Assembly (NCBI RefSeq): GCF_020509005.1
Contig: NC_063021.1
Coordinates: forward strand, 3,162,001 to 3,226,000
DNA: 64,000 nucleotides
Origin: Fulvia fulva
Lineage: Eukaryota; Ascomycota; Dothideomycetes; Mycosphaerellales; Mycosphaerellaceae
Direction of reading: 5' to 3'
The translations under genes were made by a program, and so were the position numbers. Below are positions 34,901-44,569 of this stretch, piece after piece. The notes under the pieces were generated by a model. It ran no database searches, had not been told where the DNA came from, and saw only the letters and a list, made by a program, of their open reading frames with translations. Position 1 is the stretch's first letter; each line of letters opens with the position of its first letter.

Positions 34901-34972
34901 GATTCTGATATCTCCTTGGATTCTGATATCTCCTTGGATTCTGATATCTCCTTGGATTCTGATATCTCCTTG
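34901..34972 (-). repeat. Four-copy 18-bp minisatellite
   Basis: Four identical tandem copies of GATTCTGATATCTCCTTG run from 34901 to 34972. On the minus strand they read in frame with the SH3 domain as RIQGDI repeated. The unit length is a multiple of three. Confidence 0.95.
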
Positions 34973-35039
34973 GATCACTACAGACGTTGCGGTGGCACCG
35001 TGGCTATATTTGAGCAGATATTGTTTGATGGCCTCCGTG

Positions 35040-35600
35040 AATGATGCTTTGGTCTCGTAGTTGACTGCCTTCGCTCAGGAGGCCAAAGGCCTGTTCACGT
35101 AAGCTTTCATGTACTCTGATTCGACTTCCTCATCGTCCTCGGTGAACCACTCGATGATCTTGTCGCAATGCTCGATGAACGTGAGTGCCACGCTCTCCAG
35201 TTGCAAAGAGTGATCCGGCTTGACAGTGTGGTCACCAGCCACAGGATCGCTTGGAGGACATCATGCGGCAAGGGATCGGATTGCCTGTCGGGGCCGTGTT
35301 GCCACCGATGATTCAGAAGGTCGCCAGCTTGAGTGCCTGACAGTGCCTTTTGAAAGTGAAACAGATCGAAGCAGTCGATGCGGTGCATGCCGCACAGTAG
35401 CCACAGCCGGCGTGCTTGAACGAATTCCTGTATCACCCAGGTCCTACCAAAGTACTGTCGCGTGTGAATAAGAACATGCATGAGGTGTGAAAGAGATGTC
35501 GGAAGACAGACAAGCGTGTTGCATAGCTGAGGTGCGGCATGATCCATCGTGCAGACGCCTCAGCCCCAATAGTCGATGCATGCATGGCGTGAGGGGTGGC
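35040..35600 (-). pseudogene. HET (heterokaryon incompatibility) domain remnant
   Basis: Minus-strand text TRQYFGRTWVIQEFVQARR followed by LWLLCGMHRIDC (about 35375-35470) matches the conserved end of HET domains, where W-x-RxWxxQE is typical. HET proteins trigger cell death after fusion of unlike strains. I cannot find the usual N-terminal HET start upstream. Downstream the reading must change frame near 35250 to reach GDHTVKPDHSLQLESVALTF, which resembles the region following DPRDKVYALLGL in such proteins, so a deletion seems to have removed that motif. An in-frame TGA at 35077-35075 follows. It is best treated as a decayed gene. Confidence 0.55.
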
Positions 35601-37538
35601 CACTTCGATGCCTTCTGCTTTTCATCAGTACCATCAGTGCTTCATAATCATCATACGCCGCCATCCCATCGTCATTCGATTGCGGTATGCCCCTACCGTG
35701 CGTCTCGGTTACGATATGAATGGAACCCACACGTGTCAGAAGGCAAGCAGCGCTTCCTAGCGACGTTTCCGACATGGGGATCATCTCGTCTGGGGAGATG
35801 AACGCGCGCCGTCGGTTCCGTATACAACTCACATCATCAACGGAGGAGGCTGCTGAAGGTGTTCCGGAAGACGCTGAGGACGAGGAAGTTATGATCGACT
35901 TGGAAGTTGCAGCCTTGCAGGTGCTCTGGACAGGGGAGGACAGGCCAGGCCTTGGCGTTTTCGGCAACGACTTGCAACTCCTCTTCCCTCACCAGAGTCA
36001 CCACCATGGCGACCTTTCTCTACACGGCATCGGCACAATGAACTTCGCGAGACAGCACTCGTAGAGCTAGCGAGCTCATGTGCAAGACGGACTTAGCACA
36101 TCGACACCAATACACCTCACCTCTGAGTACCGACCCAGCGCTCGAACCATAGCGTCACATTCGCGCCGAACGACTCGAACTACTCGAAGCCCTTGACGTG
36201 CCAGAGGGCCACACAAGCGACAGTCGCAAATTTGATTGACCCACAAGAGCCAGAATACCCAAGACCGTCAGCATCAGACGAGTCATGGTTGCAGCTTTAG
36301 CATAGTCCAAAGACCACAAACATGTCATTTCAGCATGATGAGGCTCACTGGCGTCCGGAAGCGTTCGCCAGTCAGTAACTCGGGCTACAAGATGACATTG
36401 AAGTGAAGATGGACTGCTATCCGGAAGTGTTTAGCAGCACACCTCACTCATGATGAGTGCCTGGAACTGGACTCATCGCGGCAGCCTCCGGAGGTGTTGG
36501 CCTGCCTCCCACCAACGTGCCTTGACGACAAAGGTGCAATGCAGCGTCCGGAAGTGTTCGCTTGCGTCGCGATCATGACAAATTTCCTGCAACTCTGCTG
36601 TACTTTGTGCTTGAGAAGACGCCATGGGGCTCAACGACGTCCGGAAATGTTCGTCTGTTGCGGCCTGACACAGCTTGACGAGTGTCTGTGTTCTTGCTCG
36701 GCCATCAACGATCAAAGCAGGGAAGGACTGCATCCGGAAGCGTTTGCATGTCAATCCCCCACGCTCCGACCGCCAAGGCTGCGCCGTTCGAAAGTTGATA
36801 CCCTCACTTCTGTGCAGCATCACCTCGCGTGACTGTATTGTCACAGCATCTTGCAGAGGCATGAGGACGACAAATACACCAACATTGTGACATGATCCTG
36901 GCATCAAATCCCTGCTCAACAATCGACAGGTCACGTGACCATACCACCACGTCCTTCGAATAGACACATCGAACATCCACCTTGTGTTACTGGCCGCTAG
37001 TACCATGCCTCGAGTGGTCGTACGCTGCAAGTTCGATGCCTGACGGACTCTGTACCATTCTGCTCATCGTCTGGCCTTTCATCGACGTCGCTGGAACACC
37101 ACGTCCCGCCGAACCTCCGCCTTCGCCTTCGCCGCCTTTACATCATGCCTTCAAGCACTCCTTTGTCTCTCTTCGATCGTTCTTTCACTTCAAGCATGGT
37201 ATGTCTGCTGGCGCATGATCCTATCCTTGGTATCCCTCTCTATACGATAAGCTCAATGCTATCGCTCTCCCCCGCCAGAGGCCGGAATGAGTACCGGCCA
37301 GGCGAATCACGAAGGGACACCTCGTGATATGGTAATTTTCGGCTTTGAAGAGGCCGGTATGCATTCCGGCCATGGCATACATATCCACGAGATTCCCCAG
37401 ATTGAACTTGCTTTCTTTTCCTTACCAAAAGCCACTCAGTACCATTCTCCTGAGCAGCACTTTGTCTTGCACGTGACTCGTGACCCGTGCCAAGACTCCT
37501 TCCTCTTTTTAACATTCTTTGCATCACACTCTTCCACC
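35601..37538. other. Intergenic region containing a degenerate repeat array
   Basis: Frames on both strands near 35560-36060 may be older parts of the HET gene, but no domain is clear. A degenerate repeat occupies 36343-36753 (listed separately). The last part, about 36900-37538, carries pyrimidine-rich stretches and serves as the upstream region of the dioxygenase gene. Confidence 0.45.
36343..36753. repeat. Degenerate dispersed ~20-bp repeat, six copies
   Basis: A motif close to GYRTCCGGAAGTGTTCGCYTG occurs with CCGG at 36355, 36421, 36488, 36548, 36641 and 36734. Spacing is 66, 67, 60, 93 and 93 bp. The last four copies share one plus-strand frame and read PEVLAC, PEVFAC, PEMFVC and PEAFAC; the minus strand is also open across much of the array. 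Confidence 0.75.
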
Positions 37539-39113
37539 ATGTCACCTTTCCTAAGCAGCAACCTCGGCCACGAGGATGAGCCTAGACAGACCGACACCAA
37601 GGCTGTCTTCCCTCACATTGATGCTGAACCTGCTGTCCTGCCCTCATCCCTAGATCCATTCACCATCACAACATCAAATGGTTTCATGCCACTGCAGACA
37701 CCAACAACCGATCTGCCTGATGCGTTCAAGCCTTTACTGGACCTGGCGGATGAGATGCCGATCGTGAAGGAAGATGGCCAGCCAGGTCTCTTGGCCAAAT
37801 ACGAGCTTGGCGCAGCCATCGACGAGAAGAAGCTTCTGCCCGACCTCACCAACGAGATCGACAGCCTTGTCACCGCTGACGGCCAGCCTGATTTGGTTGC
37901 AGTCACTGCTGCATTCCGTGACTATTCCTTCCTTGCTTCAGCCTATCTCCTGGAGCCATGCTGGGAGCGTTGGAGCAAAGGCTTGGAGGGTTATGGTCTT
38001 GGTCGTGAAGTGTTGCCTGCTTGCCTTGCAGGTCCTCTTTGGAAGACCGCGAAAATGTACGTTCAATCGATAGCCTTTGATACAACGTCATGCTAACCTA
38101 GCGATAGGCTCGAGATTCCGCCCTTCATGGCATACGCTGCTGGCTATGCACTGTACAACTGGCGCTTCGCAGATCCGAGTGTTGGCTACGATGAGTATTA
38201 CAACCTTCGTCTCATCCGTGCCTTCGAGAAAGGCCTGGATCCGTACTCGTCGGAGGCCGGCTTCATCCTCACCCACGTGGACATCGTAAGGCACACTGGA
38301 GGTCTCATTGAGGGTGCCGTCAAGACGATGGATGCTGTTGCCGCGGATGACGGCAGCGCTAATGTTGCCGATTCTTTGGAGGTGCTCTTAAACACTATGC
38401 ATGATATCGAAGAGTCCATGGAGAAGATGTGGGCTCACAGCAAACCTAAGGACTATATCAGCTACCGGACTTTCATCTTCGGCATTACCAACCAATCCAT
38501 GTTCCCTAACGGTGTCATCTATGGAGGCATCAACGACAACAAGCCTCAATACTTTCGTGGAGAATCTGGCGCCAACGACAGCATCATACCACTGCTCGAC
38601 CACCTCCTTGAGATCCCAATGCCGCAAAATCCACTCACGGAGATCCTCAAGGACTTCCGCAACTATCGACCAAAGCCACACCGCGAGTTCCTAGCCTACG
38701 TCCGCGAGCGCGCAGAGCAAATCGGCGTGAAGCAATACTGCCGGAAGAATCTCGACACCAAAGTCAAGTATTTGCGTCTCCTCGAGCACGTGCGAAGCTT
38801 CCGATGGCGACACTGGCTTTTCGCCCGCGAGTACATCATCCGTCGAAGCATTCATCCCACGGCGACAGGAGGGAGTCCTATTGTGACGTGGCTGCCGAAC
38901 CAGCTGTTTGCTGTCATGGAGCTGATGCGGGAGGTTTGGGAGAGCATTACTGTGGAGGAGCGGGATGCGCAGGGGAAGACGGTCAATGAGATGATGGAGA
39001 ATGTTTATGATTCGTATGACAAACTGCAGAAAGAGGTGCAGCGGTGGTGCAAGGAGAGAGATCCGAAGGCATCGCAGGCTGAGGCTGAGGCTCTGCGCCG
39101 ACTGGAGGCGTGA
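37539..39113 (+). CDS. BNA2: Indoleamine 2,3-dioxygenase, fungal type
   Basis: Two exons, 37539-38056 and 38108-39113, with a 51-nt intron that joins KTAKMLEIPPFMAYA, give 507 residues. Indoleamine dioxygenases open the indole ring of tryptophan to N-formylkynurenine using heme, the first step toward NAD in fungi. Support: the whole domain is recognisable, including YALYNWRF, the RTFIFGITNQSMFPNGVIYGG region with the distal pocket, the FRGESGANDSIIPLLDHLL stretch, and the near-C-terminal HPTATGGSPIVTWLPNQ (about 421-437) typical of fungal members. Its length is normal. The frame is open upstream to 37287, but the CACCATG start at 37539 agrees with family length. Fungi often carry several paralogues, so the gene symbol is by family rather than proven orthology. 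Confidence 0.92.
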
Positions 39114-40082
39114 GGATTGCAGCGCGGTCTTGAAGCTGCATGTGGAAGGTCGTGGGCGTGTGGTTGATGTTGGTTCTTTGTGCATGGCGCCCCGTGGTGT
39201 AGTCGGAATAACCGGCTTGGACATGCCTTAGCTTCGAAGCTTGGCCACGTACTTTGGCTGAATCGTCGAATGAGACTCCCAGCTTACCGCATGTGCCTGC
39301 AGATCTCTGTGTCGATCTTCAGCTTCTACGCGCCTTCTATGCACAAGCATTCGCTTCTTGTTGTTGCTTGGCCAGCCATGTGCCTGTCTTGCCGTGTGTG
39401 GTGTAGATCTGGGTGGAATTTGGGAAGGCACTGTTCGACAGGCGAACGCTAGATTGATGTGGGAGGAACAACAGGCGGGCGATTGCCCATATACAGCCCG
39501 GATGGACGCACTGCACCTGCAGTAGGGATGTACGACATTTGGATTCTCCGACGATGAAGACGGGATCTAAGCATATATAACAGAAGCTTTGCCATCGACC
39601 CAGCACAGCCAAATAAGGAGCAACTGCATCAATCAACATGAAGACCACATTTGGGTATCACTGACGCATATTCCGAGAACTGCCCTGGTCTGGACAACTA
39701 GGAGTCGTGCCATCATGGAGATGCTGATCACGAGGAGGTTTCTTGCAGCTTTGGAACGCGGCGGGTCCAGGGTGATCAGAAGCCATTGCCATGACTTTGC
39801 GCCTATGATACAGCCATCTGCATCATATCATGTCGACATGAGCTCTTTGTTCTACTCAACTTTGATGTGCGCCTCCTTTGTCAGGCTAAGGTTAGCACAA
39901 AGCCAGCGCTCTCCATGGCCCCATTGTTATGGCCGTGCCATATACCACACTCATCTCTCCAACGCCACAGCCCCAAATGTCTCCCCTATTTTCCTGCTTC
40001 ACACTATCTCACAACCCCTTAGCTCTGGAAGCAAGGCTCCAACGATACAACCTCCGCAAACACCGCCAAAAATTTCCCCAAA
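39114..40082. other. Intergenic with a TATA-like element
   Basis: A GCATATATAACAG element lies near 39571-39583, about 60 bp before an ATG at 39639. A frame running from there through a possible small intron (GTATCA to ACTAG) stays open into the RING gene in another phase. I found no domain in it. Most likely this is the upstream region of the RING gene. Confidence 0.4.
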
Positions 40083-40931
40083 ATGCTCCCCTCACGCATC
40101 GACTTCCTCAACAACGGGCTGGTCCCCGTCCAAGAAGTCTCAACCCTCCCGACAGACGACTGCGCCATCTGCACTGACACTTTTACAGACCCTATCTCTC
40201 TTCCCTGCAAGCACACTTTCTGTAAAGGCTGCATAACCCAATGGCTTAACATCCGGCACAAGAACAGCTGCCCAACCTGTCGCACGGCTTTTTTCACCCT
40301 CGACGACGCAGATCGCGGCCCAGTCGGGTCTGATCGCATTGTAGCGATGGGACATGCTCTGGGCCATTCTGGTCTGCTGGGTGGTAATTACCAGACGTTC
40401 AACGATCAGATGTATCGGAACGATAGTGCATTCATGAGAGCTACCGCTCAGGCTAACACGTGGCTTGCTGAGCAGAACCACCCTCACGCTGCGGGTCCGG
40501 CGGTGATTGATACGGCTTTGCTTGGGCATCACATCATTGCCATGGGGAACCTCTTGAAGGGGTATGCCAGGACTATGGGTAGGCCTTATAGTACGTACCA
40601 GTCGAGGGACTGGAGGAATATCATCAATGTCCTCTGGAGAGTATTGCTAGAGAGGGAGGTTACGACGGTTGATGCTGTGGTGCTTGCTAATGCGTTGAAG
40701 GAGGATGTTAGGGTTAAGCTTGTGATGGAAGGGCTTAATCTTGAGCGCTACTTCGAGCAGAGCGCTGAAGTTGAGTCGGCGGCGGGTGATTTTGACGTTC
40801 TCCTGCAGTATGTGGTGAAGCAGAGTGCTGAGGAGTTTGCGAGGAGGGAGATGAGGAGGGCGGCGGTTAGAGAGCAGCCGACGGTGCTGGGAAAAGTTGG
40901 GGTGTGGTTGAGTCAGTATTATCATGCTTGA
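40083..40931 (+). CDS. RING-finger protein (putative E3 ubiquitin ligase)
   Basis: Single-exon protein of 282 residues. A canonical C3HC4 RING lies at the N-terminus: Cys27, Cys30, Cys42, His44, Cys47, Cys50, Cys63 and Cys66 (CAICTDTF, then PCKHTFCKGCITQWL, then SCPTCR). RING domains bind two zinc ions and recruit E2 enzymes. The remaining 210 residues are mainly alpha-helical with no recognised domain and no transmembrane segment. The helical C-terminus could bind substrates. It converges on the small gene that follows. Confidence 0.88.
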   Translation: MLPSRIDFLNNGLVPVQEVSTLPTDDCAICTDTFTDPISLPCKHTFCKGCITQWLNIRHKNSCPTCRTAFFTLDDADRGPVGSDRIVAMGHALGHSGLLGGNYQTFNDQMYRNDSAFMRATAQANTWLAEQNHPHAAGPAVIDTALLGHHIIAMGNLLKGYARTMGRPYSTYQSRDWRNIINVLWRVLLEREVTTVDAVVLANALKEDVRVKLVMEGLNLERYFEQSAEVESAAGDFDVLLQYVVKQSAEEFARREMRRAAVREQPTVLGKVGVWLSQYYHA

Positions 40932-41078
40932 GCTTTCGACAGTAAGTGGGTAATATATCATCGGTAGTTTCCAATGCAGATACCTCTGGACTCTACCCAT
41001 TGCTCACCAAGTAAAGTCCATCACATCCTCATCTTCCACTTTGATGCCATGTCCATTCTTCTGTCCGTCTCCTCGGCA

Positions 41079-41468
41079 TCACGCCTTCCTCTCATCAACC
41101 TGATGCCCCCTCGCCTTCTCCTCATCTCGCCTCCTCGCACTACACTCAGCAACAGCCTCATCCGTAACCCGCCTATCCTCCCTAGCGTCAAACAAACGTC
41201 CCGGCATACCATAGCCCGGCTGTGCCCTCAACTTCTTCAACACTAAAGCTCGAACCTCCATGATCTCATCCGATTTGGCTTGTGTAATGTTTGCGCGGTA
41301 CCCTAGTGGGGTCTCTTGGATGGTCTGAAGCATCCACCTAAGGTGTGCTGCACCTTCTTCCGTGCCCTCTTGAGCTAGCGCGAGCTGGTAACGCTTGATG
41401 AGAAAGTCTTTGTAGTTGTGGACGCCGGTGGACGATATGTTGTAGGCTGGGTTGCCGGTGGTTGACAT
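41079..41468 (-). CDS. Small conserved-looking hypothetical protein
   Basis: 129 residues from the ATG at 41468, which lies about 120 bp after a strong TATA-like element on the same strand. The frame is open further upstream to 41621, but that extension crosses the TATA and is probably not translated. The protein is hydrophilic and helical: an N-terminal YNISSTGVHNYKDFLIKRYQ, a central helix, and an Arg/Glu-rich C-terminus. I do not recognise a family and infer no function. Confidence 0.6.
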   Translation of the reverse strand: MSTTGNPAYNISSTGVHNYKDFLIKRYQLALAQEGTEEGAAHLRWMLQTIQETPLGYRANITQAKSDEIMEVRALVLKKLRAQPGYGMPGRLFDAREDRRVTDEAVAECSARRRDEEKARGHQVDERKA

Positions 41469-41588
41469 GGTGGTCGGATGGATCTCAGGTATTGTGTGGA
41501 GTGGTCGAAGTGTTAGTTGTATGGTTGTGGGACCTGGAAAGTTGTGGTTGAGTGTTGTCTGGTCAGCCGAAGGAAGACTGCGTGTCAG

Positions 41589-41597
41589 TATATATAA
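41589..41597 (-). promoter_or_regulatory. TATA-like element for the 129-residue gene
   Basis: The minus strand reads TTATATATA, about 120 bp upstream of the ATG at 41468. Position fits a core promoter with a roughly 90-nt 5' UTR. Inference only. Confidence 0.5.
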
Positions 41598-41783
41598 GCG
41601 TTGAGCTGATGTGGCAGGCATGTCGCAGAGCAGGTCTACGACATCAGCAGATGTCTGGAATGGCGTAACATGCCTGTCTCACTCTTGTGACGAAAGGATA
41701 TGACACCGAGCGTCTTGAATGTCTGAGACAAGAGAACTTGCCTTTGGCTGGCGAAGCGGAATGAGCTCCAGCATCCTTAATAT

Positions 41784-43351
41784 CTACAGCAGCTTCTTAT
41801 CCTCCTCCGCCTTCTCCTGCTTCCACTTCTCGAAGTTATATCCAACATCTTCAAGACTCGTTCTCTGATGTCTCTCATCTGCTAGATCCTGGAAAGCCTT
41901 CTTAATGCTCGGGAACCTTTCTCGTGTCCAATACTCCTTCTCGCCCCAGCGAGGCGGCGTTTTGCCAATCTTCTTGACACCATCGGCCTGCGACTGATCG
42001 TCGACACTAACAGCCCAATCATGCAGCATATTGATGAACTCTGCATCTTTTGGGAACTTCAGGACATGAAAGCTCCTACCATCACCCATCTCCTCGACTG
42101 TTTCAACCTCCCAATCTTCCATCTCGCCGGGGCTTGGAAGTGTAAGCCGACCTGAAAAGACTCTCGCAATGACTGCAGCTTGGGCCTCTGAGAATGGGAA
42201 TGGAATGACTTTCTGATTGAGCACCGTGAATGCTAGGCTGGGATTCGGTCTGTAGAACGTGTGCAGATATGTGTTCTCGACCCTCTCGCCAGTCGTGATT
42301 AAGGGTGGATCCAGGTTTCGGACGAATGGAAAGCTGTAGAAGTAGCCTGTGCAGTAAAGGATGGAATCTATGTTGCTCTCGATTGTGCCATCTGCGAAAC
42401 GGACACTGCGGTCTTTCAAAATATACTCAACAATCTCCGGCTTTTCTTGCTTACCAGGACTTGGATCGCCCACCTGCAGATATGATTCGGACTTTTGTGA
42501 CATCAGCAGAGGATGCTGAGACACTGTCGCGATCTGAGCCCCAATGTCAATGCCGGAGGCAGAGTTGCCTACTACGATGACCTTCTTGCCAGTGTAGTGT
42601 TCTGGCTTGCGATACAACTTGGAATGTGATATTATCCCTGGGTATGCCGAGTTCCAGGCTTCGATGCCAGCAGCGGAGGGGATGTAAGGTATGTCGTAGT
42701 GACCATTGGCGACGATTACAGCATCAAAGTCGTGCTCCTGAACGTCGTGCCGCTCGCTTTTGCTCACTGCCTGTGTCGTGATATGCCATGTTCCGTCGTC
42801 CTTCTCGTGAACGTCTAGGACCTGAGTATTGAACGAGATGAGGTGCCTGACGCCCTCAGCATGACGTTCAAGGTATGCCAGAACATCATCATGCTTTGGA
42901 AACAGCTGGGTGTTTTCCGGCCAGGCTAGGGCCGAGAAGCCCATCAGACTACGAGGAATATTTGTCTCCAGCCTTTCATATAGCGGCGTCAGAAACGCCG
43001 CCTGCTCTTCTACATCTTTCCCAAGCAGCTTGGACGCATTGCTGTGCCGCCAGAGAGGCTTAGCAACGGCCGAATGAGGGTTCGTCTGAGGTACCGAGAC
43101 ATCCTTTGGGGACGCCTCATCGTATGGTACATAGTTCCATATCCCACCCACTCCAGATCGTTGCTCGAAGACTGTGATTCGGGAGAAGGCTCGTTCGGCG
43201 AGGAGATACCTACAACCATGTGAGTGCCAATGCTTCGCCATGCCGCAGTGTCGTCCTGACCCTACTTCGCCGCTGCTACACCACTGGGACCGGCCCCGAT
43301 GATTGCTACACTGTCTGCTTTGAAGCGGCTCTCAGCTTCGAGGGAGCCCAT
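41784..43351 (-). CDS. FMO-like flavin monooxygenase
   Basis: Two exons, 43266-43351 and 41784-43209, with a 56-nt intron inside the Rossmann fold, give 503 residues. The short first exon carries VAIIGAGPSGVAAAK (GxGxxG at 19-24), continued by YLLAERAFSRITVFEQRSGVGGIW. The middle has VIVANGHYDIPYIPS and YPGIISHSKLYRKPEHY, close to the FMO signature FxGxxxHSxxYK. NADPH-binding VVGNSASGIDIG follows. Class B FMOs add oxygen to nitrogen or sulphur in small molecules. The C-terminus is charged, without a membrane anchor. It differs clearly from the Baeyer-Villiger enzyme at 30000. Substrate unknown. Confidence 0.9.
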
Positions 43352-44569
43352 GATTGCAGACCTACTGAAGCGTGATCTATGTCGCAGCCCGCGAACCAGT
43401 GCACGAACTGCACTCGTATGGTGAGAAGAAGTTCACTCGAAGCGGGTCATGTTGAGGCTCTTCGTCGGCAATTGCATGCGCGATCTGCGAGATCGGCGGC
43501 GCGTCGCGGTTGGCAACCTCATCTCCTGCTTTCCACTCTACCGCATCGCCAGCGACAACATCGTTGCAATCACATCAAAGAACACCATGAAGCGAAGTCG
43601 AGGTACAGGAAGGCAGTGAAGGATGAACAAAGCAGCCCACTGAACGCCAAGGAAGGTGCTCCGCATATGCTCAGTCGACACTGCAACGGTCATCGTTACC
43701 TCGTCCAATGCTGGACATCGAACACAGGCATACGCTTATTACGCTGCCGATTCATCGCAACGGCTGAACAGACTCAAGTCCGAATAATACACTGGATCAA
43801 CCTTGGTGTCTGCAGAAGTCGAATCGATCCAAGTGCCAGGGCCTTTGTGCGCGTTTGAACACCCATGCTACTGCCTGAGCCGAGGAGTCTGGCAGGCCTA
43901 TAAGCAATCTGCTAATATGCGGCTATGTGTAAGAATTTCTGGAAGTCTAGAAGCACACGAACGGCCGTGGCATCTCATGTTTGGAAAGTCTCCATACCAC
44001 GGCGCCGTGGCTGCAGCCAGCGCCGAGGATGACTTCCATCGCGCTCGGACGCCCTTGGGCACAACTAGGGCAGCATCACGCCTTTCGCTTGCTTCGCAGA
44101 CGTTCTGTTGATGAATGAGGCTCTGGACCAGCTTGTTTTGCCACCTCGCATTCCCTGGGCTGATTGACACTAATTACCCGTGCAGTAGCGATATGAGCTT
44201 TTGCATGCATGCTACCGCAAAGACCATACCACCATGGCCGAGAGATCATGTCCATTGCACAAAGACTCGCAATTCATTCCGCAAACAGAGTATGAAACCG
44301 CATCGAAGACCAGGCTGACCTGTGTTGGCAACATTCCTTGCCTGATGTGCTATGGTATAGCGTTCAGATTCACGACGAATAGCAGCCCACTGCTATGGCT
44401 CTGGTACACTATTCATTCGGAGACATCGTGAGATGCGACACGGATGTCAGATGTGGTGATCCAGAGAAACGCACGCCGAAGGTCGAGGTATAAAGCTCAT
44501 GGCTGCTGAGCAGCAGGATGATACCAAATCAACCTCATCTCACTCCTAGCAGTGAGCTCTTATAGCATC
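43352..44569. other. Intergenic, includes promoter of the MACPF gene
   Basis: About 1.2 kb between divergent genes. A 159-residue plus-strand frame from 43379 lacks a domain and starts only 28 bp from the FMO start, so I do not call it. A TATA box lies near the right end. Confidence 0.45.
44489..44495 (+). promoter_or_regulatory. TATA box of the MACPF gene
   Basis: TATAAAG lies 81 bp upstream of the ATG at 44570, a normal distance for a fungal core promoter. Confidence 0.6.

Noticed and set aside
36473..37030. 185-residue minus-strand frame over the degenerate repeat array
   Set aside because: No domain, no splice continuity and no promoter signal; openness may come from the repeat. Reported as part of the repeat finding instead of a gene.
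39589..40236. 215-residue plus-strand frame upstream of and overlapping the RING gene
   Set aside because: It overlaps the RING domain in another phase and carries no recognisable motif, although a TATA-like element precedes it.
43379..43858. 159-residue plus-strand frame next to the FMO start
   Set aside because: It starts 28 bp from a divergent gene start, is Arg/Ser/His-rich and has no domain; its few Cys residues do not form a known pattern.
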